From the NCBI RefSeq assembly GCF_000420705.1, contig NZ_ATVL01000007.1:248001-312000 (forward strand): a stretch of 64,000 nt of DNA, read 5' to 3'. This stretch comes from Hymenobacter norwichensis DSM 15439 (lineage in GTDB: Bacteria; Bacteroidota; Bacteroidia; Cytophagales; Hymenobacteraceae). Made by a program: the position numbers and the translations under genes. Position 1 is the first letter of the stretch; each line of letters begins with the position of its first letter. Below the pieces are notes generated by a model. The model worked only from the letters and a program-made list of their open reading frames with translations, was not told where the DNA came from and made no database searches. This document shows, in pieces, positions 49,948 to 59,170 of this stretch.

Positions 49948-51132
49948 CTAGGGGCGCCCCGCAAGCGGAATTACCTGGGGTGGCGCGGCCTCGGCTAGGG
50001 GCGGGGGAGCAGTAGGCGAGCCAGCGGGGGCGGGTGGTTGCAGGCGTAGCGTGAGCGTTACGCGGTAGGTATCGGGGGCCGCCTGGATGGTGAGCTGGTA
50101 GTCCTGCGCAGGGTAGTGCAGGGCCAGGCGCTTGCGCACGTTGGCAATTCCTACGCCGCCAAACGCTCGGCTGGGCGCGGCCGGAGCCAAGCTGTTGCTG
50201 ACTTCAAAGTGCAGCTGTTCGGCCTCGGCCGTCAGTTTGATAGCCACCCACGAGGCGTCGAGGCTGCTATCAACGCCGTGCTTGAAGGCGTTTTCCACGA
50301 ACGGAAAGAACAGCAGCGGCGTGAGGCGATAATCGTGCGGCAGGTCGGCTTTGTGGTAGCTGATGGTCACTTTCTGGCCGTAGCGCAGCCGTTCCAGCTC
50401 CAGATACGCCTCCAGAAAACCTACTTCCTGGCTCAGGGGCACCAGCGCCGCATCCGACTCATACACCGTGTAATGCATAAGGTGCGAGAGGTGCGCCACC
50501 ATATCGGGCGCGCGCTCGTCCTGCTTCACCACCATGGTGTAGATGTTGTTGAGGGTGTTGAACAGGAAATGCGGGTTCACCTGGGCTTTGAGAAAACTGA
50601 CTTCCAGGGTGAGGTTTTCGCGTTGCAGGCGCAGGCTTTGGTTGCTGCTGGCCAGCAAAAACTGGATGAAGCGTAGCAGAATGGGCGGCACAATAGTAAC
50701 GGCAAAGTCGCTGAGGCCCATGCTCACGCTACGCCACGAAAACACCCCTTCCCACAGGCTGCCATCCAGAAAGCGGTGCATGTACTCGTAGGCGTCTTTG
50801 GAAATCAGGTTGTAGTGGTCGAACAGCGTGAAGCAGACGTAGCACAGCAGCGCCCAGAAGTAGTAAATGGCGCCCATGCCCAAGGCCGTGAGCAGCCATC
50901 GGCGCCGTAGCAAAAAGCGCGGCAGCAGTACCAGCGAGAAGAAATAGTAGCTAGCCACTGCCGCCACCGTGTCTTTGAGCACAAACCCCCACGTGACAAC
51001 CGGCTGCTGCTGCCACTGGCTGAACACGAGGTATTCGAAGCCGACAAACAGCGTCCACCAGAACAGATGCCGACCCACCCGGCTCGCTGGCGTGGCGGCG
51101 TAGCGCAGCATACGGGAGCCTGAAACTGCCAT
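49948..51132 (-). CDS. LytS-type sensor histidine kinase (intact)
   Basis: 394 residues. Four or five transmembrane helices in the first ~160 residues, then a His_kinase domain with phospho-His in LKAQVNPHFLFNTLNNIY, and HATPase N box FFPFVENAFKHGV and GGVGIANVRKRL. Pro/Ala-rich tail of about 35 residues. Forms a unit with the 100-residue membrane protein (2 bp upstream) and the LytTR regulator. Confidence 0.93.
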   Translation of the reverse strand: MAVSGSRMLRYAATPASRVGRHLFWWTLFVGFEYLVFSQWQQQPVVTWGFVLKDTVAAVASYYFFSLVLLPRFLLRRRWLLTALGMGAIYYFWALLCYVCFTLFDHYNLISKDAYEYMHRFLDGSLWEGVFSWRSVSMGLSDFAVTIVPPILLRFIQFLLASSNQSLRLQRENLTLEVSFLKAQVNPHFLFNTLNNIYTMVVKQDERAPDMVAHLSHLMHYTVYESDAALVPLSQEVGFLEAYLELERLRYGQKVTISYHKADLPHDYRLTPLLFFPFVENAFKHGVDSSLDASWVAIKLTAEAEQLHFEVSNSLAPAAPSRAFGGVGIANVRKRLALHYPAQDYQLTIQAAPDTYRVTLTLRLQPPAPAGSPTAPPPLAEAAPPQVIPLAGRP

Positions 51133-51134
51133 AG

Positions 51135-51437
51135 CTATTGGGGTGAGTCGGGGCGGTTGGAGGTGGTGTCGGTGGGCTTACGGAACATCAGAAACACGAT
51201 GCCCATGACGGGCAGTACCAGGAAAGCAACCAGAAACAACGGCGTGTACTGGCCCAGCGATAAGCCAAACAGCACAACCAAACACAGAAGGATGATGCCG
51301 ATGGCGCGTTTGTTTTTCCGGTTGCGGTACACCAGCCAGGGCACAAACCCCAAGGCAATAATGCCAGCCACGGCTACCACGGCAGGCAGTACGCCCGGTG
51401 AAGCCTGTTCCGATAAGAGTAGCAATGCGAAAGGCAT
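51135..51437 (-). CDS. Small membrane protein, unknown
   Basis: 100 residues, three hydrophobic helices (VLPAVVAVAGIIALGFVPWL, AIGIILLCLVVLFGLSLG, FLVAFLVLPVMGIVFLMF) separated by a basic loop RNRKNKRA. Only two bases separate it from the kinase start, so co-expressed and perhaps a membrane partner of the kinase (inference). Confidence 0.7.
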   Translation of the reverse strand: MPFALLLLSEQASPGVLPAVVAVAGIIALGFVPWLVYRNRKNKRAIGIILLCLVVLFGLSLGQYTPLFLVAFLVLPVMGIVFLMFRKPTDTTSNRPDSPQ

Positions 51438-51543
51438 CTGGTAAAAAGCGGGGGTGAAAACGAAAGCGTAACTACTTATAGCCGAAGAACCGTTGTCGTC
51501 CCGAGCGGAGCTAGGAAGGAACGGGCTTATGTAGTAGAGAACA

Positions 51544-52647
51544 TCACAGACGAATGTACAGCTCGACCTGCACCTGGTGTGCGGTTTCGGTCAGGTTGAT
51601 TGTGTGCTGGCCGGGGTACTGCAAGGCCAGTCGCCGCAACGCTGCGCCAATGGCCGCATCGGTGCGGTAGGTGAGGGGCAGGGCTTGCTCGGTGGTGCGC
51701 TTTACCCGCAACGTCACCGCTTCGGCTTCCACCAGCACTTCACTGTGCACTTGCGCGGCGGCCTCGGAAGCCGCATTGAGCCCGGCAAACAGGCGCTCCA
51801 AAAACGGATGCAACAGCAGAGGGGCTACCTGCTGTGCCCCGGTGGTGCACGCCACGGTGTGGCTGATACCGACGGTGGCGGGGCGGCGCAGGCGTTCCAG
51901 GGCTAGGTAATCATCGAGAAATTCCAGCTCCCGGCTCAGGGGTACGCGTTCCGTGTCGGTTTCGTAGAGGGTGTAGCGCATAAGGTCGGCCAGGTGCAGC
52001 ACCACGTCGCCGGCCCGCTCGTCGTGGGTGCGGGTCATGGTGTGGAGGCTGCCGAGGGTGTTGAACAGAAACTGCGGGTTGATTTGCGACTTCAGATACC
52101 CCAACTCCAAGTGCAGATGGTCGCGCTCCAGGGCCAGGCGGCGGCGGTCCACCACCAGCGCATACGCCAGAAAACTAACCAGCACCGGAAACAGCACCAC
52201 GGCCAACATCCCCAGAAATACATTCACTTGCGCCACCGGGCTAAGCAGTTCCGGCCAAAAGTTGGCCACGTAGAACTGCTGCAACGTGCGGTGCATCAGG
52301 GGCGAAATGGGCAGGTAGGCCTGGGCCACGCGGGAGCCGAGGTACATCCAGATTTCAAATGCGTAGAGCACCGCCACGCCCGCCGCCAGTGCCCGCCAGT
52401 AGTGCCCTTGCAGCAGCCAGCGCGGAATAATCAGGTACACCAAGCTGTTAAACAGCAGCACGGAAAAGCCCATTTGCAAAGCTACCAGCGGCCACACCGG
52501 CCCCTCGAAGTGGAAGTTGGGCCGGTTGTTCCAGGCGAAGTAGAAGCCCGCCAGCACCACCCACAGCACTAGTTGCAGCAGCACGGTGGTCGTGCGGGCA
52601 CTCAGGCGGCGCCAGTGGAAAGCGGCAAACGAAATAGGTGCGGGCAT
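51544..52647 (-). CDS. Degenerate LytS-type sensor kinase (predicted pseudokinase)
   Basis: 367 residues with the same plan as the intact kinase: four helices, then LKSQINPQFLFNTLGSLHTM. The conserved NPHFLFNTL has Gln in place of the phospho-acceptor His. The N box reads HPFLERLFAGLN instead of PFVENAFKHG, and no GxGL glycine motif is seen (DAAIGAALRRLALQYPG). Yet DERAGDVVLHLADLMRYTLYE and the LERLR helix are retained, so the fold is kept. Reading frame intact and codon use normal, arguing for function rather than decay. ATG 52647 chosen; longer frame to 52767 is not family-like. Confidence 0.88.
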   Translation of the reverse strand: MPAPISFAAFHWRRLSARTTTVLLQLVLWVVLAGFYFAWNNRPNFHFEGPVWPLVALQMGFSVLLFNSLVYLIIPRWLLQGHYWRALAAGVAVLYAFEIWMYLGSRVAQAYLPISPLMHRTLQQFYVANFWPELLSPVAQVNVFLGMLAVVLFPVLVSFLAYALVVDRRRLALERDHLHLELGYLKSQINPQFLFNTLGSLHTMTRTHDERAGDVVLHLADLMRYTLYETDTERVPLSRELEFLDDYLALERLRRPATVGISHTVACTTGAQQVAPLLLHPFLERLFAGLNAASEAAAQVHSEVLVEAEAVTLRVKRTTEQALPLTYRTDAAIGAALRRLALQYPGQHTINLTETAHQVQVELYIRL

Positions 52648-52767
52648 ACCAGGTAAAACGGCAGACCAACTCGCGCTTTGGTGGTGTTGGGCCGCGCTTT
52701 GGTCGAATAAACTTCCGGGGCCTAAAGCTCTGCAATTTCTTCGTGCCAGATCTTCTTCCTTTCCCAA

Positions 52768-54063
52768 ATGTCCTGCCTCATGAATCGGTTTCTCCTCGCC
52801 GCCAAGTCCCTAGTTCGCCCCACGCTGGGCTGCCGCCTGCGGCAGTTGGCTTTCACGGTGGTAGTTGGTGTACTGGCTAGCCCAGCACACGCCCAGGCGC
52901 CCACCGACACTACTTTTGCACGGCTGATGCGGAAAAACCAGTTCGCCCTCACCCAAACCGGCACCCAATGCAGCGGCCCCGGCTGGGACAAGCTTCAGCA
53001 AGACATACAGAAAAGCACGCTGGTGCTGCTGGGCGAAGACCACGGCATGGCCCAGATTCCGCCTTTCGCGCAGGCCGTGGCTCAGGTACTGAAACCCAAG
53101 GTGTACGTAGCTGAAATCGACAAGTACCAAGCGCAGGACCTGACGCGGCTGACCGCCCAGCCGGGGCTGCCCACGGCGTATTTGCAGCAGTTCCCCATGA
53201 GCTTGTCGTTCTATAGCTGGGCAGAGGAGTTTGAGCTAGCGCGCTCCTTACGGGCGCAGAACACCACAGTGGTGGGCATCGAGCAGTTGGGTTTTGCCTC
53301 CACCGGCCGCTCCCTCACGCTCATGGCCGACCAGGTGAAAAGCCCCACGACCCGCACGTTTCTGCGCAAACAAGCCACCGCCATCCAAACCCACGACCGG
53401 GCCGCCCTGATAGCCGATAACTACGGCAGCATCACCATCAACAACATGCGCCCTACGCTGCTCGATAGTTTGCGGAAGATGACGGCCACGGAGCCGCTAG
53501 CGGTGCGCCAGCTGTTCCAGGACCTAGAGGCCAGCGCGAACATCTTCAAAATCAACGCCTCCGGCAAGCCCGGTGGCCACCAGACGCGCATCAACCTGAT
53601 GAAGCGCAACCTGCTAGCGGAGTTGCAGCCGTACCAGCAAGCCGGGCAGCCGTTGCCGCCCATGCTCTTCAAGTTCGGGGCCTACCACCTAGGCCGGGGC
53701 CGCAGCATCTGGGGCGACATCTACGACGTGGGCAACCTGGCCGTGAACCTAGCCGACGCCCACGACCAGAAAAGCCTGCACATCTTCGTGATAGGCAAAC
53801 AGGGCCAGAAAGTAACCGGCCAGAATCCGGTAGACTTCAGCAAAAACGCCACCTCCTACTCATCCGCCGACGAGCCCATGGTCAAGCCCTTCATGGCCGT
53901 CACGCCCGCCGGCAGCGCTTGGCAGGTATTCGACCTGCGCCCCCTGCGCCGGGCCATGCTCTACAAAAACATGCCCGTCGCCGATCAGGAGCTGCAAGCC
54001 ACCATCCTAGGCTACGATTACGTGGTCATTATACCCGAAACCACCGCCAGCCGGAATTATTAG
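52768..54063 (+). CDS. Secreted protein with LGEDHG motif, possibly esterase-like
   Basis: 431 residues (427 from the second Met, 52780). Signal peptide ending GVLASPAHAQ. The core begins STLVLLGEDHGMAQIPPFAQ and later has SFYSWAEEFELARSL, VVGIEQLGF and LFKFGAYHLGRG. A Glu-x-His near the start of a helical domain followed by a late K-x-G-x-x-H recalls erythromycin esterase-like or TraB/GumN-type folds, but I cannot assign it firmly. No family name is safe. Divergent from the degenerate kinase over 120 bp. Confidence 0.7.
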   Translation: MSCLMNRFLLAAKSLVRPTLGCRLRQLAFTVVVGVLASPAHAQAPTDTTFARLMRKNQFALTQTGTQCSGPGWDKLQQDIQKSTLVLLGEDHGMAQIPPFAQAVAQVLKPKVYVAEIDKYQAQDLTRLTAQPGLPTAYLQQFPMSLSFYSWAEEFELARSLRAQNTTVVGIEQLGFASTGRSLTLMADQVKSPTTRTFLRKQATAIQTHDRAALIADNYGSITINNMRPTLLDSLRKMTATEPLAVRQLFQDLEASANIFKINASGKPGGHQTRINLMKRNLLAELQPYQQAGQPLPPMLFKFGAYHLGRGRSIWGDIYDVGNLAVNLADAHDQKSLHIFVIGKQGQKVTGQNPVDFSKNATSYSSADEPMVKPFMAVTPAGSAWQVFDLRPLRRAMLYKNMPVADQELQATILGYDYVVIIPETTASRNY

Positions 54064-54154
54064 GGGCATTCTGGTTCATTGGATGGGCAGCTTCAAGTAT
54101 GCTCGCTGATGACGAACTGGCTGCATATGTAGTGCGTAGTGAGTGATGCGGCCT

Positions 54155-55741
54155 TCATTGCTGCTGTACTTGCACTAGGCTGTGCTGCATTTGCCACGGG
54201 TTAACGGCAGATTCAACAAACCAATGAGCGGCGGTCTGTCGGAGTGCGCTATAATCGGGGGCGTTGTCAGAAGCCCAAGCCACAAACCCATCCGGGCGTA
54301 TCAGGGCGGCGCTGATGCCCAACTGTTCTTTCGCCGGGCCTGAAACGTACTTTAGTTGGTGGCCGAACTCATTCGCTAGCGTTTTGAGGGACTCATCCCC
54401 GGTAAAATCTAGCAGTATCCCGTGGCCATCATGCAGGTACTCGCCGATCGTCGTTCCGGTTTCAAATTCAAAGTTGGGCACGCTACGGCCTACCAGCGGG
54501 TGGCCGCTGCCGAGAGGGTAGTGAGTGGAAATGCCCCACACTCTGCCGGCAAAATAGGTGGCCCCATCACGCGTGTTCATCAGGTCGCGGACAATGGCGT
54601 GCAGGGCACTAGCCGCTGGGTCTGGTTTCATGATGGCAACCTGAGCGCGGGACCAGTCCAACACTTGGGCCCCGATTGGGTACCGTTCGGTGTAATAGCT
54701 GTCTAGCAAGCCGTCCGGCGCTTGCTCTTGGATGGTGGCGGCCAGCTTCCAGCCTAAGTTCAGGGCATCGCCCAGCCCCAGGTTGAGCCCCTGGCCTCCC
54801 AGCGGCGAATGAATGTGCGCGGCATCGCCGGCTAACAGCACCCGGCCGTTGCGGTAGGTGCTGGCTTGCCGAGCCCTATCCGTCCATGTGGTGGCCATAT
54901 GCAAGGCGCTGATGGTAACGTCAGTGTTTGAGATGCGGCGTAGTAATTCTTGCACATGCTCAAGCGTAACGGGCTTTCCGGTGCTATGAAACGCCCCGCC
55001 GTCAAAATCCTGTAGTACCAAGTAACCGGGCTGGGCCTGCATGTACATGCCGGTGGGCGTCACGTTGCGGCCTGGGCGAAGCTTCTCCGGGTCGGCCAGG
55101 TCAACCTGGGCTGAGTAGCCGGTGAATTCTGGCTCGGTACCGGCGAAGTCGAAACCACCCATCTTGCGCACTGCACTCCGGCTTCCGTCGCAACCTACCA
55201 GCCATTTCCCCTCAAACGAGTGGCTACCGGCCTGCACCGTTACCCCATCCGTAGTTTGCTGAAAATTGCTGATGGCTACTCCGCGCTTGATTGCTACGCC
55301 CGACGCTTCGGCGCGGCGAGCCAGTACCGTTTCCAGCTCCTCTAGCTCCGAAAATAGCTGGATATCGGTCGAGCTAGGCAGGCGGTACGGCCACTGGGAG
55401 GCGTCAATAGTGTCGCTATTAAATTGAATGCCAGCAAAGTGGCCACCCGCCTGATGTTTCGAGCCTGGTTTGGCCGGGGTAGTGAAATGTGAGGCTTTAA
55501 AGCGTTTGGGTACTTCCAGCTCCTGTAGCAGCCCCCGGCGGTAAAGAGCTTCCACCGAAAGTGCATTGAGCCCCCGCAGCCCGAACGGTAGTCGCTTCAA
55601 GGGCGAGTGCTGGTTCTCCGCCTTTTCCAGGAGCAGAACAGAGCAGTTGGCCAACGCCAGCTCACAGGCGAGGAACAGCCCGACCGGCCCGGCACCGGCA
55701 ATGATGACATCGTAAATAGGTTGATTGCGTGCGGATTTCAT
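54155..55741 (-). CDS. FAD-dependent aromatic/antibiotic-type monooxygenase
   Basis: 528 residues, group A flavoprotein hydroxylase. FAD motif VIIAGAGPVGLFLACELA, the DG motif LVGCDGSRSAVRK, and the GD motif LLAGDAAHIHSPLGGQGLNLGLGDA. A C-terminal thioredoxin-like domain (residues ~400-520) is typical of PheA/TfdB and rifampicin monooxygenase groups. Uses NAD(P)H and O2; substrate unknown. ATG 55741 (MKSARNQPIYDVIIAG) preferred. The AraC regulator lies 61 bp upstream on the same strand, likely its controller or operon mate. Confidence 0.88.
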   Translation of the reverse strand: MKSARNQPIYDVIIAGAGPVGLFLACELALANCSVLLLEKAENQHSPLKRLPFGLRGLNALSVEALYRRGLLQELEVPKRFKASHFTTPAKPGSKHQAGGHFAGIQFNSDTIDASQWPYRLPSSTDIQLFSELEELETVLARRAEASGVAIKRGVAISNFQQTTDGVTVQAGSHSFEGKWLVGCDGSRSAVRKMGGFDFAGTEPEFTGYSAQVDLADPEKLRPGRNVTPTGMYMQAQPGYLVLQDFDGGAFHSTGKPVTLEHVQELLRRISNTDVTISALHMATTWTDRARQASTYRNGRVLLAGDAAHIHSPLGGQGLNLGLGDALNLGWKLAATIQEQAPDGLLDSYYTERYPIGAQVLDWSRAQVAIMKPDPAASALHAIVRDLMNTRDGATYFAGRVWGISTHYPLGSGHPLVGRSVPNFEFETGTTIGEYLHDGHGILLDFTGDESLKTLANEFGHQLKYVSGPAKEQLGISAALIRPDGFVAWASDNAPDYSALRQTAAHWFVESAVNPWQMQHSLVQVQQQ

Positions 55742-55802
55742 GCTTTCCAGGGTTGCTTTTTCAGAGAATGATTGCAACACAAAACTCCGGAAAGCTTCTG
55801 CC

Positions 55803-56621
55803 TTAGGCTTGAATAAACACGACAAAATCGGCGCCTGCCGCCGGTTGTCCGCTCCTGGATTTCCGGGCAAAGGCCGCGGGCGTAGTGCCGCTGTAGCGTT
55901 TGAATTCCCGGCTGAGGTGGGCCTGATCGGTGTAGCCCAACTCTTGTGCTAAGCCGGCCAGGTTGGTATTCGGGGTAAGCCATAAGTGGTTGCGTACCTG
56001 CTCGAAGCGCATCAGCCCGGATACGTCTTTCACCGTGTAGCCCGAAGAGTGCTTGAACTTCCGCTCCAACGTGCGAACCGTGGCGTGCGCCGCCGCCGCA
56101 ACCTGGCTGACTGGCAGGGTGCCGTTGGCTTCCCGCATCGCCACGCCCGCTTTGCCTAGTAGGCTGCCATTGGGCATCAGCGTCCGGGCCTGCACGAAAT
56201 ACTGACTTACCTGTGCCAGTGCTTCAGCTATCTGGTCCGCCTGAATACACTTGTGCAACAGCGCATGCAGCTGAGCAATGGGATGCTCCACAATACGCAC
56301 GCCGTCTTTATCAGGCGGTAGGCCCAGCAAATCAAATACAGTCCAGGGAAAGCATCGGATACCGATGATTTCCAGCTGGTTTCTCGTATGAAAATGCACT
56401 GGCTGAGTAAGCAGCCCTACTATAAATGGGGATGGTAATGGCTGCAATTCTTCTCCAATAGCAATGCTACAGGCGCTGCCAAAATGAAAAATAATTTCCG
56501 CGTAGCCATCCGGCAGTACCTCAAATCTCGATGCTACATCTCCGAAATTCAGGCGGGTGTGCCAGAAGCACTTAATGGTGTCCTGTAGCTCTTTCGGAGG
56601 TTCAACTTCTTGGTGCCGCAT
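55803..56621 (-). CDS. AraC family transcriptional regulator
   Basis: 272 residues. N-terminal domain of the DUF6597 type (CFWHTRLN, FEVLPDGYAEIIFHFG), C-terminal AraC domain with two HTHs (LPVSQVAAAAHATVRTLERKFKHSSG and NLAGLAQELGYTDQAHLSREFKRYSGTTPAAF). Same strand and 61 bp upstream of the FAD monooxygenase, which it probably regulates. Confidence 0.92.
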   Translation of the reverse strand: MRHQEVEPPKELQDTIKCFWHTRLNFGDVASRFEVLPDGYAEIIFHFGSACSIAIGEELQPLPSPFIVGLLTQPVHFHTRNQLEIIGIRCFPWTVFDLLGLPPDKDGVRIVEHPIAQLHALLHKCIQADQIAEALAQVSQYFVQARTLMPNGSLLGKAGVAMREANGTLPVSQVAAAAHATVRTLERKFKHSSGYTVKDVSGLMRFEQVRNHLWLTPNTNLAGLAQELGYTDQAHLSREFKRYSGTTPAAFARKSRSGQPAAGADFVVFIQA

Positions 56622-56784
56622 GTTGAAAGATAGCCTACTGGGGCGTACTGATACAAGTTCCGTAGCCTCTTGAGTTGCCTAATGTGCCGGCGTAGACACT
56701 GTTAGCTGGAACCTGGCTTGGTGGCAACGGGGGCACAGGTCTTTGCCTTAGCTGACTACTTCCAGGGTCAAGCCAACGAAGCAG

Positions 56785-56814
56785 GCGAGATGTTTCGGCA
56801 AGCTCCGTATGACG
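56785..56814. repeat. Solo half of the GTCATGC...GAAGCATCTCGC repeat
   Basis: GCGAGATGTTTCGGCAAGCT CCGTATGACG resembles the right arm of 49051-49149; no partner arm within the 268-bp gap 56622-56889. Confidence 0.6.
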
Positions 56815-56873
56815 GGCTAGTTGCTAGGGTGGTGTTCACGTGAAAAGGCGAAAACTTCGCGCCGGTTCCTGCC

Positions 56874-56881
56874 TACCTTTG
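56874..56881 (+). promoter_or_regulatory. -7 box of dnaG, predicted near-leaderless
   Basis: TACCTTTG, exact consensus, ends eight bases before ATG 56890, so transcription should begin only a few bases before, or at, the start codon. The open frame from 56821 cannot be the start. Confidence 0.55.
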
Positions 56882-56889
56882 CGGGCAGT

Positions 56890-58962
56890 ATGGCTCGGAT
56901 TCCCAAAGAACTAGTTGATCAGATAATTCACCACGCCGATATTGTGGAGGTGGTGGGCGACTTTGTTAGCCTCAAGCGCAAAGGCCAGAACATGTGGGCC
57001 TGCTGCCCGTTTCACCACGAAAAGTCGCCGAGCTTTTCGGTGGCGCCGGCCAAGGGGCTCTACAAGTGCTTCGGCTGCGGCAAGGCGGGCGGCGTGGTGC
57101 AGTTCATCATGGACATCGAGGGCACCAGCTACGTGGAGGCCCTGAAGTACCTGGCCAAAAAGTACGGCATCGAGGTTCAGGAAGAAGAAAAAACGCCCGA
57201 GCAACAGCTGGCCCAAAACGAAAAGGATTCGCAGTTCATCGTGTCCAACTGGGCCAAGGACCGCTACCACCAGCTGCTGCAAAAGAACGAGGAAGGCCAG
57301 AGCATCGGGTGGAGCTACTTGCGCCAGCGCGGCCTCAACCAAACCACCATTGCCACCTTCGAACTGGGCTACTCCCTCGATCAGTGGGACGACTTGCTGA
57401 AAGCAGCTACGGCGGCCGGCTTCGAGCAGAAGTACCTGGAGAAAACCGGCCTTGTAGTGCGCCGCGAAGACGACAACGGCCAGGATACCGGCCGCCGCTA
57501 CGACCGGTTCAGGGGCCGGGTGATGTTCCCGATTCATAACATCTCGGGCCGGGTGATTGGGTTTGGGGCGCGCACGCTCAAGCCCAACGACAAAACCGCC
57601 AAGTACCTGAACTCGCCGGAGTCGGAGATTTACCACAAGTCGGATGTGCTCTACGGCCTCTACCACGCCCGGCAGGCTATCCGGACCGAGGAGCAGTGCT
57701 ACCTAGTGGAAGGCTACCTCGATGTGCTGAGCTTGCACCAAGGCGGCATCAAGAACGTGGTGGCTTCGTCGGGTACCTCGCTCACCGACGGCCAAATCCG
57801 CCTGATCAAGCGCTACACCGACAACGTAACCGTGCTCTACGACGGCGACGCGGCCGGTATTCGAGCCTCGCTGCGCGGGATTGACATGCTGCTGGAAGGC
57901 GGCCTGAACGTGCGCGTGGTGCTGTTTCCCGATGGCGACGACCCCGACAGCTACATCCGCAAAGTCGGCGACCAGAAGTTCAAGGAGCACCTGGAGCAGG
58001 CCAGCCACGACTTCATCCAGTTCAAAACCGACCTGGTTTCCCGCGAAGCGGCCCAGGACCCGGTGAAAAAAGCCGAAGCCATCCGGGAGGTGCTGCAAAG
58101 CATTGCTAAAGTGCCCGACCCCATCAAGCGGCAGGTGTTTTTGCAGCAAACCTCCCAGACGTTTGGCATCGACGAGCAGGTGCTCATCACCGAGTACAAC
58201 AAGATTGCCCGCCAAACTGCCAAGTCGCCGGCCAGCCTCCCCGGCCTAGATGTGCAGAAGCCCCGCTCAGGCAGTGCCTCGGCTACTGGCCAGACGCCCG
58301 CCACGGCCCGCCCGGCCCCACGGCCCATGAGCCCCGAGGAAGAAGCGGAAGCCCTGATGTACGGCGCCTCGCCAGAAGATTTGATGGGCGGAGGCGGCGA
58401 CCTGCAAACCCTCACCAAAGAGGACCTGGAGCCCGTGCCCGACGTGCAGGAGCAGTGCGAACGGGAAGTAGTGCGGCTGTTGCTGCTGTATTCGGCCCAG
58501 CCGCTGGCTCCGGACGTGAGCGTGGCGCAGTACATCTTCGGGCAGCTTGATGATACGCCTTTCAAAACCGGCGTGTACGGCGACTTGCTGCACTTGTGCC
58601 GCGAGGAGTTAACCCAGGGCCGCTGGCCGGAAATCCGCATCCTCATCCAGCACAGCCGCTCCGATATCCGGTCTTTAGTAGCCGAACTAGCCACCGAACG
58701 CTACGAGCTAAGCCCCAACTGGACCACCCACCAGATACACGTGCCCCGTGAGCTTGATTTGCTGCAAATTGCCTGCGACAACGCCATTCTGCGCCTCAAC
58801 AAAGTGAACGTGGAACGGGCCTTGGCCGAGCACATGGACGCCCTACGACACCCCATGGACGAGGCCACCCTCGACGGCCACCTGCAAACCATTCGCGCCC
58901 TCAAGCAGATGGATAACCAGCTGGCAGGTATGCTCGGGACGGTGCTTTCGCGCGGAGCGTAG
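56890..58962 (+). CDS. dnaG: DNA primase
   Basis: 690 residues. CHC2 zinc finger (CPFHHEKSPSF with Cys39/His42, CFGCG with Cys60/Cys63); catalytic core with DRFRGRVMFPIHNISGRVIGFGAR and Toprim motifs LVEGYLDVLSLHQ and LYDGDAAGIRASL. Then come a Pro/Ala-rich linker (about 470-520) and a C-terminal helicase-binding-like domain. Synthesises RNA primers for replication. Monocistronic, followed by the repeat at 58981. Confidence 0.96.
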   Translation: MARIPKELVDQIIHHADIVEVVGDFVSLKRKGQNMWACCPFHHEKSPSFSVAPAKGLYKCFGCGKAGGVVQFIMDIEGTSYVEALKYLAKKYGIEVQEEEKTPEQQLAQNEKDSQFIVSNWAKDRYHQLLQKNEEGQSIGWSYLRQRGLNQTTIATFELGYSLDQWDDLLKAATAAGFEQKYLEKTGLVVRREDDNGQDTGRRYDRFRGRVMFPIHNISGRVIGFGARTLKPNDKTAKYLNSPESEIYHKSDVLYGLYHARQAIRTEEQCYLVEGYLDVLSLHQGGIKNVVASSGTSLTDGQIRLIKRYTDNVTVLYDGDAAGIRASLRGIDMLLEGGLNVRVVLFPDGDDPDSYIRKVGDQKFKEHLEQASHDFIQFKTDLVSREAAQDPVKKAEAIREVLQSIAKVPDPIKRQVFLQQTSQTFGIDEQVLITEYNKIARQTAKSPASLPGLDVQKPRSGSASATGQTPATARPAPRPMSPEEEAEALMYGASPEDLMGGGGDLQTLTKEDLEPVPDVQEQCEREVVRLLLLYSAQPLAPDVSVAQYIFGQLDDTPFKTGVYGDLLHLCREELTQGRWPEIRILIQHSRSDIRSLVAELATERYELSPNWTTHQIHVPRELDLLQIACDNAILRLNKVNVERALAEHMDALRHPMDEATLDGHLQTIRALKQMDNQLAGMLGTVLSRGA

Positions 58963-58980
58963 TGGTAAGCCGCTAAATGC

Positions 58981-59061
58981 GTTGTCATTCCGACGCAGGA
59001 GGAATCTGAGAGAAATCAGTGAACGACTGCACCCAGATTCCTCCTGCGTCGGAATGACAAC
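58981..59061. repeat. Dispersed GTCATTCCGA-type inverted repeat, copy 3 (perfect)
   Basis: 28-bp perfect arms 58981-59008 and 59034-59061, 25-bp spacer, 19 bp after the dnaG stop. The left arm matches the first 28 bases of the 32605 copy. Confidence 0.95.
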
Positions 59062-59113
59062 ATCTGTTTGGATAGCCCCTTTGCGCTTAAAATAACGTGG
59101 ATAGCGTGGCCGC

Positions 59114-59143
59114 TTTGCCACCTGCACGTTCTTTGTAGCTTTG
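59114..59143 (+). promoter_or_regulatory. Consensus promoter of the glycosyltransferase operon
   Basis: TTTG (59114-59117), 18-nt spacer, TAGCTTTG (59136-59143): complete match to the Bacteroidetes -33/-7 pattern. It overlaps the longer in-frame start TTG 59141 and so selects GTG 59171. Confidence 0.75.
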
Positions 59144-59170
59144 CGGCCTGTTCGGCTTGTCCTGTTTTCT

